A stretch of DNA of 54,392 nucleotides from positions 1-54,392 of the forward strand of contig JAKMXF010000043.1 of NCBI GenBank assembly GCA_024704765.1, read 5' to 3'. Positions 1 to 9,788 of the stretch are shown piece by piece (position 1 is the stretch's first letter; each line of letters begins with the position of its first letter). The notes below the pieces were generated by a model that was given only the letters and a program-made list of their open reading frames with translations, did not search any database and had not been told where the DNA came from. Both the position numbers and the translations under genes were made by a program. Source of the stretch: Oopsacas minuta. Lineage: Eukaryota; Porifera; Hexactinellida; Lyssacinosida; Leucopsacidae.

Positions 1-156
1 AGCTTGTCTGTCCTTCTGTTTCTGTCTGAACTCGTTGATGAGCTGTACTCGTCTATCGTTGAGACAAAGTACCAGACGGTCGAATGTGTTGTTAATACTC
101 GCCTCTATCGAGTCTATGACGAGAGGCGCTTCTAATTCTGGATATCTTGTAGCCAT
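1..156 (-). CDS. 5' end of an unidentified minus-strand gene, cut by the window edge
   Basis: Reading the minus strand from an ATG at 156 gives 52 codons without a stop, running off the left edge. The frame is also open upstream to a TAG at 270-268 but contains no earlier ATG, so 156 is the natural start. The peptide begins MATRYPELEAPLVIDSIEAS and continues into a charged stretch rich in Arg, Gln, Asn and Lys (INEFRQKQKDRQ) that looks like the start of a coiled coil. This resembles the N-terminus of coiled-coil/NHL-repeat or TRIM-like proteins as I recall them from sponges, but I cannot confirm that from 52 residues. Function is unassigned; the real-gene call rests on codon quality and the clean start. 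Confidence 0.55.
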   Translation of the reverse strand, partial: MATRYPELEAPLVIDSIEASINNTFDRLVLCLNDRRVQLINEFRQKQKDRQA

Positions 157-931
157 TTGTTGAATTTGTTTTGCTATTTGTGTATAATTGGTTGAATAGA
201 TAAATGCGGAGAGCCTTAAAGGGCGTTTATGTGTGCCATCAAAAGTCCTGGAATAAAACACATTTGTCTAAAATGTACCTGTATTTGAAAGATTAATAAA
301 GTCAAGAGGAAGCTGAGGAAGTATTCTTCAAACACGTAATTACATATACTATATTGCTCGGTTAAGATCATAGTGAACACGTTAATCACACCTATGGGTG
401 TATACTATGGGTATTTTCAAAACAGTAAATAAACAAACAGGGGAATAAATATTCAATGTACGTACGTAGTTTAATAGCGGCCTCAATCATCTGACCACCA
501 GTCTATTATATTTATATTGTACCCTTTAGCGACACTGGGGTACTGGCGTCTTGTCCATAGCGAAAGGGAGGACCCTAGCCCTTCCCCAAACATGACAAAT
601 AGTTTGGATAATGGAACCAAATTGTGTAATTATTGGAACCAAATTGAATTATTAAATACTGTAGTTACAGTTTAAAGAATGGAATGTTAATTATAAGAAC
701 CTCGTCTTAATCTGTATTATTAAATCACAATTGTTGTCTGTCTGTCTGTCTCTTTGTCTGTCTATTTGTTTGTTTGTTTGTTTGTTTGTTTGTTTGTCCG
801 TTGTCAAGGAAAGGATTTATGGTATGCAATTTTGAAATTGTCTCATAACTATGTATTTACAAATAACTCATATAGCTCAGCTATACTATAGCACAGTTTT
901 TCTATGTTCGAGGAAAGGTCATTTGTTAGGC
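157..931. other. Intergenic, no gene seen; contains one dispersed repeat
   Basis: No convincing open frame or splice-bounded exon is visible. The stretch is AT-rich, with short GC-richer patches around 533-590, and holds the TTTG-rich repeat listed separately. The upstream regulatory region of the minus-strand gene at 1-156 must lie here, but I see no clear TATA box. Confidence 0.5.
713..880 (+). repeat. Dispersed repeat, TTTGTCCGTTGTCAAGGAA family, copy 1
   Basis: A simple TCTG/TTTG tract leads into the block TTTGTCCGTTGTCAAGGAA and then a tail containing TTTTGAAATTGTCTC and AACTATGTAT. The same order (TTTG tract, block, tail) recurs at 50378-50490. Shorter copies lie at 37268-37330 (plus) and at 4672-4735 and 27664-27700 (minus). 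No coding capacity or terminal inverted repeats were recognised, so the class is unknown. Confidence 0.75.
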
Positions 932-1367
932 CTAATGAAAGTCACCTTTTTGGAATGAGGGTATGAGGTTGTTATCAGTGGCGACCATATGGGTTGTGCA
1001 GGGTGTGCGCTGCACAGGGTGTGCGTTGCACAGGTGCCCCAATAGTATGGCGGGGCCCCCAAAGAGATCATTGGAAGGAGAGGAGATTAACCGAGATTTT
1101 TGGGGAATGATTGGGCCCACAAAATCTCAGGTCAACCTTTATTCTAGGTTGAGTATAGTTAATTGTTTAGTGAATTTTGAAATTACATTAGTCAATAAAC
1201 ATAGGATATGACTACTACAAGAATATAAATTTCCTGAATTGGTTTGAATTTAGACATTATTCCTCTTAGGCCGGGAATTTATTAGTTATCCATCTCTTGT
1301 GCGCATAGATTATATAGAAATATAGTTTCACAAACATTAAATCGTATTTACGTGTATTATTAAGATA

Positions 1368-1657
1368 CGAGGGGCACTTGAAAAGTTTTGACGTTGACCG
1401 ACATATCAGATAGTAATCATAAATTTGACTATACATTTTTTCATTTTGGTAAACCAATTATCAAAACATTTTTTCCACTCTTCTTTGGGTATGCCTCCGA
1501 TCGCTTGGAAAAGTGCCCCTCTCAACTCCTCATTAGTCGAAAATCTCCTCCCACGTAATTGATCTTTGAGTCTAGGGAACAACCAGAAGTCGCAAGGGGC
1601 TAAATCAGTACTGTAGCATGTAGGNCCGGATAAACGTATGTATTTATTTGACATTTT
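1368..1657 (-). mobile_element. 5'-truncated mariner/Tc1-type transposon (transposase C-terminus plus one end)
   Basis: The minus-strand frame 1654-1406 encodes the C-terminal end of a mariner-family transposase. Its hallmark block is YSTDLAPCDFWLFPRLK, containing the third Asp of the DD34D triad, followed by LRGRRFSTNEEL and a WFTKMKKCI-like tail. Immediately past the C-terminus, at 1368-1390, sits CGAGGGGCACTTGAAAAG, a typical mariner terminal inverted repeat preceded by the TA target dinucleotide (1366-1367). The element stops near 1657: the N-terminal two thirds, the first two catalytic Asp residues and the other terminal repeat are absent, so it is dead. A single ambiguous base (n) lies at 1625 within the coding remnant. 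Confidence 0.85.
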
Positions 1658-1740
1658 CTACCTATCTAGCCAACTGAAATATCAGTCCTTATGAATTTTA
1701 ATAACGAAAAATCGAATAGGTGTCAATGACGTCATAATTA

Positions 1741-1933
1741 GTATGAGTAATACAGCTGTAGATATGAGTATTTCTTAAGATTGTAACGAGTAACAATCTG
1801 CTGACCTAATATTCCCGAACAGAATCATAACTGGAAGGAAGAGAGCTGCAATGTTAAGAGGGAGTCCTCGTTACTTTGGGAGAATTAGAGATGAGAACGA
1901 AATGATAAATGAGTAACCACTCAGTGGTATGAA
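1741..1933 (-). pseudogene. Inverted fragment of the sugar-transporter pseudogene (copy A)
   Basis: The reverse complement of this segment matches 3069-3261 nearly base for base over about 190 bp (a few substitutions and single-base indels), and weaker similarity seems to extend slightly past both ends. It corresponds to the middle membrane-spanning part of the decayed transporter at 2326-3621. No other exon of a complete minus-strand copy is visible next to it, so it is an isolated relic of an inverted duplication. Confidence 0.85.
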
Positions 1934-2325
1934 ATCATTGAATGTATCGTAGAGATTTCTTGGCTCAAAAATGACCGGAGTGCGTTTCTAGATAATATAG
2001 AAGCATATGATTCCACCCCAACAGGTAGCATACTATAGCAGTGATAGCACTTATAACAAAACCAATTGTGGGATTGGTATTCCTGATGATGTAATATGCA
2101 TTATACTCATTAACATATACTCTCTCATAATATTAGTAGTAAACAAAGAAAAGATATTTCAATATTCTCTTGCTCGACTTCTTGGATACAAAGATGAATA
2201 CAGAAGGTGTGTATAATTTGTATTTGATTACTATACGAAGTCATTAATACAAAGTTATTGCAATTAATTATCAAATTTAGCTTAAGAGTCTATATTAAAT
2301 ACAAATTGTACTTCACAACAATAAC

Positions 2326-3621
2326 ATGAGAGAATTTCCTATTCTATTCCTAGCTCTGACTTGTTATATTGGTGTTCTGCTCATTGGATTTGAGGGAGGT
2401 TATGTCTCTCCTACAGCTAGCTCTCTCTCATGCAATACACCCTCTTAACAATGAATATTCTACCCATTTTTGCTGGATTAATATTCCTAGGTTCCTTAGT
2501 AATGCTGCCCCTACTGAGTTTCGCATCTCAGACAATCAACATTAAGGCCCTGCTGATAGTGTCATCAGTACCCGGTTGTATAGGTTAGTTCACAGCTGTT
2601 TTAAGCAATGACGTGTATACAATAATGTTAGGAAGATTCCTGTTGGGTATACAGTCTTCTATTCTCTTCTTTACTAGTGTTTACCTTGGAGAGTGTTCTC
2701 CACCTAACAGACACAGATTCTATTGTAGTGGAGTAGCTCTGTCTATGCGATTCGGTACAGTTCTGATATATGCACTTGGCATATGGGTGTCATTTCGTTG
2801 GCTGGCAATGACGGCTATCATCCTGGAATTTATCTTTGTATGTATGCGGTTGTTAAACCCTGTATCAGCCAACTGGTTGGTGTAACAAGGATTGGTGGAC
2901 AGAGCCAAGAAATCTCTACTCTATATCAACGGAAATTCTTTCGATTCTGACAGTGAAATTTTCAATATGAAACACAACATTAGGAAACTAACTATAAGAG
3001 GGAAAATAGCTCAATTATCTAAATGGAGGGTAGTTAAACTTATTCTCATCATTTCTACGCTCAATATGTTCATACCACTGAGTGGCTACTCATTTATCAT
3101 TTCGTTCCATCTCTAATTCTCTCAAAGTAACGAGGCCTCCCTCCTAACATTGCAGCTCTCTTCCTTCCAGTTATGATTCTGTTCGGGAATATTTAGGTCA
3201 GCAGATTGTTTCTCGTTACAATCTTAAGAAAATACTCATATCTACAACTGTATTACTCATATTATCTCATTTATCAATGACAATATACTTTACAATAGCT
3301 GAGTACTTAATGCATTATTCTGTCAATGATGATGGCAGTTCTTTCTGTTATACCTTTAGTTTCTGGCCTATCCTCAACATAGCACTATATGGTATTAGTT
3401 TTGGTATGGGACTAGATTATGTTATTTATACACTAGTTGGTGAGGCATTTGACTGTAACAACAGAGAACTCTCAGTCTGCATTTTACACACGGTAGGAAC
3501 AGTTATAGTAATTGTAGTGATAATACTATTCCAATATATATTCACTGATTGGGAGGAACGCTTACATTTGGTTTATTCTCTATGTTCGTTATTTCTGCCC
3601 TTCCTTTCGAATACTATATGA
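2326..3621 (+). pseudogene. Decayed major-facilitator sugar transporter (GLUT/SLC2-like), copy B
   Basis: From an ATG at 2326, several frames together read as a polytopic transporter but are broken by stops and frameshifts (about 2447, 2587, 2885, 3114 and in 3115-3270). Recognisable blocks are MREFPILFLALTCYIGVLL (helix 1); GRFLLGIQSSILFFTSVYLG then ECSPPNRHR (the GRxLxGxxxG...PVYxxExxP motif of SLC2 family members); an AKKSLLYI segment like the central loop; and WPILNIALYGISFGMGLDYV then GEAFDCNNRE (equivalent to the late helix and the E-x-F-P-x-x-x-R motif). The last open stretch (3277-3621) carries three hydrophobic segments. An intact protein would import hexose across the plasma membrane; this copy cannot. 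Inverted pieces of it flank it on both sides. Confidence 0.8.
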
Positions 3622-3731
3622 TTAATCATTAATTCATTGTATTTCCTGCTCGTATATATGTTCTATTATGTGTATGTTGTATGTTAAAATTTATGACACA
3701 ATGCTCTACTTTCATGCTTCATATTCCATCA

Positions 3732-3770
3732 CTTGCATGCAAGAAAGTTGCATCGTGTATGGTGGGATTC
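3732..3770. mobile_element. Half copy of the TTAA palindromic mini-element
   Basis: Contains TTGCATCGTGTATGGTGGG followed by ATTC and TTAA (3771-3774), the same terminal sequence as the complete palindromic copies at 9671-9788 and 36171-36230. Only one arm plus a short TTGCATGCAAG palindrome remains. Confidence 0.6.
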
Positions 3771-3880
3771 TTAAAGACATGTGCCACGTAAACTGAGGTT
3801 CCTCAAGCTTCGGCTTTATTGAAAACTGGGTAGCTAAACAATTTGTATATCGATTACCTAATTGTATAGAGATTATAGTG

Positions 3881-4046
3881 TACACAAAATATACAATATA
3901 TACAATATATACAATATATACAAAATATACAATATATACAAAATATACAATATATACAAAATATACAATATATACAATATATACAATATATACAATATAT
4001 ACAATATATACAATATATACAATATATACAATATATACAATATATA
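3881..4046. repeat. 9-bp tandem repeat, unit ATATATACA, about 18 copies
   Basis: Perfect and near-perfect copies of a 9-bp unit (some units carry AAAATATAC) fill this interval. Because the period is a multiple of three, open frames run through it on both strands and encode artificial (Ile-Tyr-Asn)n-like peptides; these are not genes. The array lies between the plus-strand transporter pseudogene and its inverted copy. Confidence 0.95.
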
Positions 4047-4220
4047 CGAGCAGCAAATGGAATGAATTAACTATTAATCTCATGTAATGCAAAATTATGA
4101 ATAGAGAGAATAAACCAAATGTAAGCGTTCCTCCCATATAAGTGAAGATAGATCAGAAAAGTACAATCACTACAATTGCTATAACTGTTGTTACAGTCAA
4201 ATGCCTCTCACCAACTAGTG

Positions 4221-4334
4221 CAGCGGTTCACAACTTTGGGTCCACAGGATCTATTGCAGTCTATGGGAGGGGGTGCACAGAAAGTATTGAAATTGGTATA
4301 TGGGGTCCACGGGTGAAAAAATTGGGAACCGGTT
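4221..4334. mobile_element. Small hAT-type MITE inside the inverted transporter copy
   Basis: Begins CAGCGGTTCACAACTTTGG and ends with GGGAACCGG, giving imperfect inverted ends of the CAG(N)GGTTC type common in hAT elements. The flanks AACTAGTG (left) and AATTATG (right) could be a decayed 8-bp target duplication. It interrupts sequence that is otherwise collinear with the transporter pseudogene, which independently marks it as an insertion. Confidence 0.6.
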
Positions 4335-4416
4335 AAATTATGTATAAATCTAGTTCCATATCCAAACCTAATACCATATACAGAAACTAGTTCTATACCA
4401 ATACAAATACCATATA

Positions 4417-4602
4417 CAGGTAAACCTCCGAAATGCGGCAATTTTGGGAGCAGTGCATGTGTCTGATCTTCAGAGATTGTACAGTATTTTGGAAGTTGCC
4501 CCCATATAGCAATACGTTGTATGAAGTTAAATCAGGAGAATTGGTTTGTGTCGTATCTCGGAAGTGTCGTATTTCAGAGGATCCGCTTTAGAGGTTTACC
4601 TG
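4417..4602. mobile_element. Tc1/mariner (pogo/Tigger-like) MITE with TA target duplication
   Basis: Inverted ends CAGGTAAACCTCCGAAATGC and the reverse complement of GCTTTAGAGGTTTACCTG bound 186 bp. TA sits directly on both sides (4415-4416 and 4603-4604). The surrounding sequence is collinear with the transporter pseudogene if the element and one TA are removed, which confirms the insertion boundaries. Confidence 0.8.
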
Positions 4603-4671
4603 TAGTGCTATATGTTGAGGATAGGGCAGAAACTAAATGTATGTATATTAGAAAGAATTAGAATATTCATT

Positions 4672-4735
4672 CAATAAATCATTTCTTTGACAACGAACAA
4701 ACAAACAAACAGACAACAATTGAAATTTAACAACA
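4672..4735 (-). repeat. Dispersed repeat, TTTGTCCGTTGTCAAGGAA family, copy 2
   Basis: The reverse complement reads TTGTCTGTTTGTTTG then TTCGTTGTCAAAGAAA, matching the core of the family. It ends about 20 bp before the first recognised exon of the RNF213-like gene, so the boundary of a rearrangement may lie here. Confidence 0.65.
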
Positions 4736-4753
4736 TACGCATATCTTATTTAG

Positions 4754-7700
4754 ATAATTCGGCTCTTCCAGTTCTACAGACAGAATGTGATCTTATCAGA
4801 TGGGAAGAAATGTTCGAAGATACTTTTGTGTCTAAGCTCGATGTATTTAATAATGATAATGTATTAAGAGAGAAGATGCTAACTATATTTAATCGATCAA
4901 AGGATTGTGACACAAAGCTATTACGGTTAGTGGTGTTATATTCAAATCGTGTCGATTATAAATCACCAGGGCATTAGGATCACGTAATCACAATCACCAT
5001 CCTATTCTGGCTATCAGAGATGGATACATTAATTAATGCACTGTGGAAATCTTAGGAAAATTGGATGGATATAGAGATTCTAGTAATCCAACATCAAAAT
5101 AATTTTCTAATATATTTGTAGTATATTTTTTGAAGAAGAAGGAAAAGATTTCAGTTCCAAGCTTTGGAGACATAGAAATATAATTAGTTATGATCATCTT
5201 CTACAAGTTTTCACTTGTCAAAATCTCTATGAGTCGAAAAAGTACCCAATTTTGGAGAAATTCTTGAAAGAACAACCTCTCCTAGCTGCTACCAAATACA
5301 TTCCTGATTTTGTGAAATTACTAAAGAATTTAATTCATATGACTACTGCTGTTTCTAATAATAACGAGAAAGTACAAGATATGTTTATTTTAGATTTTCT
5401 CCAGTACATTTTCGAAGGTAGTATTTACTATTATAGTTTGTCAATTTGTGATACCATATTTCCCTGAATAGGCCTCTCTGTGCCTATTCAGAGTAATGCG
5501 GTATTTGGTTTCAACATCTACCGCGATAGATGCCTTCATGTTCTCTGTAGATATTAACATGTTCCAAATGTCAAGATAGTCCATAGTATATATGTTTACA
5601 TTGTTTTAGAGAAGAGAGACAGCTACAAAGATTATATTAATCATTTAACGAGCTTAACAATTACATGTACTCAGCTGTTAGAAGAAAGACACATAATAGA
5701 TGCATACTACCCTGGTATGGGTGTTATACATTATGTCACCAATAATAATACACGAATTGGCCAGTTGTTATCTACATCACATCAGAAAGGTATTCTGATG
5801 TCACTCATCAATCTGCTTGTTAACATACATAACTCCTTTATTAGCAAATATACAGAATCCTATCCAGAGTCTAGGTACACCAAATATTATATACAGGGGA
5901 CTCCCCTTAATAGAGCCACCGAATAATCGGGTCACTTAGCCAATATGGAACCATAAAAATAGTGTCCAGTTAATCGGGTCAAAATGGATTGGCCCCGATG
6001 TGACCCCATTAAGCGGAGTCTATTGAGTTATTTGTTATACGTATTTTAATTTGAATACTTTTACTTAACAGACCTGAAAGAAGTATTCCTCTCAGTCTTG
6101 TTACTCCTCATCAACTCATCAATTATACAGATCAGTTAGATAATTTAATTCTTTCTAATGCTACACATTCGTTTCGAGTTGGAGAAGGACGATTGGTTAA
6201 GTATGACTTTATTGGTATTCAGAGAGAGTTTTGTGATCGTTTCATGTTTAACAAGCCTTCTATTGAGAATGATTTGGACTTTGGATTGACAGAATTGACT
6301 CAATTGAGACTTTTTGATAATTTGAAATTAATACAGATTAACATTCAACAGGTGTGTTAATATTTTTCTGAATAATTAAGAAGAGGGCGGATCTAGCCTC
6401 ATCAGGATCAGAGTTTATCTAGGTGCTTGGTTTAACAGTGTCAGTTTAGCAGCCGTGAAGGATACCTAGTGGATCAGTCTTTTGAATTTTCATAAAATAC
6501 TAGCATGATATTATTAGCGCGGTTAAGCTATTTAGAATAGCGTGAAGGATGGAATCTGTTCACCGATCTTTTAATTATTAAGAATCCATCTGATAGCTCG
6601 GATCCGAATTATTGAGAATTTACAGAATTTAATTTTATTTGGGTCTGTTATCGGCTGTCGGAAGATTTTTTCCGGTATTTGTATAAAACCTTTCTATATT
6701 TTGCATGTTTCCTGACTGGTTAACATCACTGTAACACAAATTTTATTTGATTCCATATAGGAAGAAGTTTCAGAATACATTTGGAATTCTATTAAAACAG
6801 AACTAAATGGATCAGCTGATATTTCAGGAATAATATCTCTCATTGAGTTTGTGATTAGTTTTGTTTCATTTGGTAAACAGAAATCTCTTCAAACGATCAC
6901 ACAGTATATGCATGAAGTACTCAAGTACCCTAACAACAAATGTCTTATTGGTCCTAATGTGAGTTATTTACTTAATATTTATGCTATTGTATTCAATTGA
7001 GTTCTGCAAAGTTAACCAAGTACTATAGAGTAGAGACCTTAATAAGGAAATACTGTTATTGCAAAAATACAATTTGGTAAATTCGCTACGAGTGACCTTA
7101 TTAGAGAGCTGTCCTAATTACAGGGTTATGAGGATAAATATTCTCAGACTATTGAATCCTTACCATATCGGGATCAATAACACCGACTCCGGGGGCAGGG
7201 TTTGAGTCCTCTGGTTCATCCAAGTTGTCATAAATTTCGGCGCCCCTGATCGGAGGGATGACCGTATCTAAGGGAGTAAGCCAGTAAGGGGTAAACCCCA
7301 AAACTGTATCCTTATTAATCAGGTTCCAATTGGCAATATAATTGAACCGACACAAATGTATAATTAACTATACGTCTACGTATAATATAATTTATGTGTT
7401 GTTAGGTAGATGATCAATGTTATCTTAAACACCTTTTATCTCTCTGGCAGAAATTATCCGTTTTTAGAGCTAAACTTTTTCCCCGATTCTATAAGGTAAG
7501 TAGCATCAATTCTCTATTAATATTGGATAAGACATCAGGAAATGAAGTGTGGAAATCGTAAACGCTTACTTTCATTCATAGACGTAGCTAAAATTCTAAG
7601 GTACAAGGGACGTCTCTAATATTTTTACCTAGAGGGCTTGACGAAGGACAGAGTGTTTTCACGCGTTTATCAGGAGGCGTGCCAAGTGGCGGATCTATTA

Positions 7701-8508
7701 GATTTATTTTGGGTGTAACCATCCAGCTGGGCAGTGGCGTCGTGTGGCTTGAAATCTAGGCCCTGTAAACAATCAATAAGATCAAGAGGGAACCCCATCG
7801 CAAGAAAAATCGTTTGGTTTACAATTGGCCCAGAAAGTTGACACTTTTCTGGTCCCTTGGTTTAATGAATATGATGTGGGAGCTCGGGGAATATAGGGTG
7901 GGGTCTGGGCTGCTGCAATATTTCCAGTGGTCAGAGCGTAGCCCCTGGAAAACAAGCTATAATTGTTACGACATTAATTACCAATATATTTGTTACCACA
8001 AATCTGAATTCTAAACAAAAATTAGTTTCAGTAAATCTACTTAACATCACCGCACCAGTCCCCTACGCCTATGTATGATGAGATGTTGATTTATTGTCAG
8101 GTTTATATTGGAATTCCTGAATCAGATACCGTTCTTCTCAAACTTTTATACATTTCCCACGACTTTTTCTGCTTTCACCTAAACCCGAAATTGTCTCTGA
8201 TTCTTTTATATCCACTCTACGAATATATTATCTCTCTCTAGTTTTCACACTTACCCAATTGCTATTCAACAGAATTGGATACAAGTCAATGCAAAACCTT
8301 AAAGAATGGATTAGAAACTAAATACATCAACGATATTCTCGATCTGTTGTATTGTTTTATCAAATTTAATTTGCATAGTCAGACAGAAGTTGCTACTCCT
8401 CCTACACACAATGAAAAGTATTATTATAGTAGTATATTTGTGTTTACTCCATTATCTCATTCTTTTCCAGTAATTGTCTCACATATTGGGAAATTTATGA
8501 CAAGATAG
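4754..8508 (+). CDS. RNF213 (mysterin)-like protein, C-terminal exons only
   Basis: Seven GT-AG exons join in phase: 4754-4925, 5188-5417, 5610-5874, 6072-6351, 6761-6958, 7406-7495 and 8242-8508 (stop 8506-8508), about 500 residues. The spliced product contains TPHQLINYTDQLDNLIL, a VGEGRLVKYDFIGIQREFCD segment with downstream FNKPSIE, and QCYLKHLLSLWQKLSVFRAK. I recognise these as the C-terminal region of the giant E3 ligase/AAA protein RNF213. The AAA modules, RING and RZ finger are not in this window, so no activity can be assigned here. The first exon needs one base from an upstream exon, and no matching exon is seen in 1-4753. It may be a 5'-truncated copy, or its upstream exons may lie beyond the window. 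The last exon's end is the least certain; a donor near 8430 could extend the gene. Confidence 0.6.
5894..6025. mobile_element. MITE with CAGTGGACTCC-type ends, in an RNF213-like intron
   Basis: Left end CAGGGGACTCCCCTTAATAG preceded by TA; right end is the reverse complement of CAATAGACTCCGCTTAATGG. The ends and internal GGGTC motifs match the element at 47924-48086. It occupies 132 of the 197 bp of the intron 5875-6071, leaving about 65 bp of original intron. Confidence 0.7.
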
Positions 8509-8911
8509 TGTACGTAGTCCGTACTTCCATCTATCCCATTCATTGTGGCTAATCTAAAACTCGACTCGTAATTTCAATACATTTTGACGTATTTTCTGAA
8601 GGCGAATATGTCAGACCTTTGAGGTGTAATTCAATATGATTCTATAGGAATATACACTTTCGGTTTATTGACTGGCACTAATCTGAAATATCCTTATTCG
8701 TGTCGGTGTCATTATGACATATCATCTCAGGGTTACAAAACCATAGCCTTTCCTTCCAATAATCTCCAATTGATCTTTCCTATACTCGATTTTCAGGCAG
8801 TGTAATGCTACTACCATCTATCTTTATTTATTAATTGCGTATATTTGTTTGCCACTTCTACTTTATTATTTGTAAACTTTCAGCTTCTGAGTGCAAAAAA
8901 TTGTATACATT

Positions 8912-9061
8912 ATTTCCCTGAATATTGGGCGGGCTTGAATATGCGTCGAGGGCAAGAAAAGGGCTCCAAGACTTGTGAGTAAATATTCTAGAAGAATTCT
9001 TTTGATGAAATTTACGCCTTATTTGACTTAAAACATAAGTCGGGCGCTAATTCAGGGAAAT
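8912..9061. mobile_element. MITE with ATTTCCCTGAAT ends
   Basis: Left end ATTTCCCTGAATATTGGGCG and right end, as reverse complement, ATTTCCCTGAATTAGCGCCC, 150 bp apart. A related short palindrome with TATTTCCCTGAATAGG occurs at 5457-5500. No clear target duplication was found. An apparent exon here (8882-8987) is explained by this element. Confidence 0.55.
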
Positions 9062-9670
9062 TCTTTAGGTATTTACTGAATTTCTTATAATTTGTACTTA
9101 TCATGTGTGTTATAATTTAGTTTGCAAAGGAGTCTATGTGAGTTTTCTAAATGGAATCTGATTCTACCTCAAGACGATCAGTACATCAAAATAGTAATTC
9201 CTGAAAGTTTTTTAGTTTGCCACACAGTGAGCACCTGGAATATATTGATTGAATACTCGAAACAAATGCAAGCTTGAAAATATTTTGTATACAAAATTTT
9301 GTAGCTTCTGATTTTTTATTTGTATATTTTCCTATACACATCTAATTTTTTACATTTTAGAAGATTAATTGAATTTAATATTATTTCATACTATATATAT
9401 GATTCTACTGGATTTGACAGTATATTAATATGTTTGTATATTGTGCATTTATCGAATATGCAGCAAACCGATAAACTTATCTGCATTATATGGGAGTATC
9501 CATTAGGGCAGTTTCCCATTCTGATGATGATGATATTACTAAAAACTAGGAGTACTAAAGTATCGTAGTATTTTGAGATTCAGTGTAGATTGTAGAATTA
9601 TGAGATTTCATTTCTGAATCTTGAATTGCATTCGTGGTTGGTTCTATTAAGCGTAGTGCGTATAGCTTAA

Positions 9671-9788
9671 AGCCCACAATACACGATGCAACTGTTGCAT
9701 GAAAAAATTATTTTCACGCAACATTGTTACAGGAAAATAGAACATATCCCTATTTCCATGTAACAAAGTTGCATCGTATATGGTGATC
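9671..9788. mobile_element. TTAA-flanked palindromic MITE, 118-bp copy
   Basis: Left arm AGCCCACAATACACGATGCA and right arm reverse complement GATCACCATATACGATGCAA are inverted. TTAA lies directly on both sides (9667-9670 and 9789-9792). TTAA duplications and CCC-type ends are typical of the piggyBac superfamily; there is no coding sequence, so it would need a transposase from elsewhere. Related copies: 36171-36230, 35505-35570 and a half copy at 3732-3770. Confidence 0.75.

Larger units (their letters stand above)
4043..4660 (-). pseudogene. Inverted 3' part of the sugar-transporter pseudogene (copy C), interrupted by two MITEs
   Basis: On the minus strand, 4220-4043 matches 3431-3660 (transporter C-terminus and downstream sequence) apart from a roughly 38-bp gap. 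4380-4344 matches about 3378-3415, and 4660-4603 matches about 3330-3390. The breaks between these collinear blocks are filled by two DNA transposon relics (4221-4334 and 4417-4602), so the copy was continuous before the insertions. A local duplication of about 40 bp (4350-4415) repeats the CTAGTTC...ATACCATATACAG segment. Not coding. Confidence 0.8.

Noticed and set aside
963-1211. Plus-strand 82-codon frame with Cys-rich start (VQGVRCTGCALHRCP)
   Set aside because: The Cys residues come from a locally duplicated GTGTGCG(C/T)TGCACAGG(G/T) sequence; no domain, start context or exon borders.
2007-2216. 69-codon plus-strand frame with a hydrophobic middle
   Set aside because: Lies between transporter copies A and B but matches neither; no splice partners and no recognisable motif.
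3712-4137. Long open frames on both strands encoding (Ile-Tyr-Asn)n / (Ile-Val-Tyr)n peptides
   Set aside because: They are the direct consequence of a 9-bp tandem repeat whose period is a multiple of three; no start context, splice signal or family similarity.
7149-7355. GC-richer minus-strand 68-codon frame
   Set aside because: Sits within an intron of the RNF213-like model, with no family similarity; more likely part of an unclassified insertion, but I found no inverted ends to define it.
8098-8235. Frame VYIGIPESDTVLLKLLYISH after an AG at 8100
   Set aside because: Phase-compatible but gives no family match and ends in a stop; the acceptor at 8241 yields a product that continues the RNF213-like C-terminus better.
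8882-8987. An in-phase exon-like stretch (LLSAKNCIHYFPEYWAGLNM...) that could extend the RNF213-like gene
   Set aside because: Most of it is the left end of a MITE whose inverted partner lies at about 9040-9061; the open frame is coincidental.
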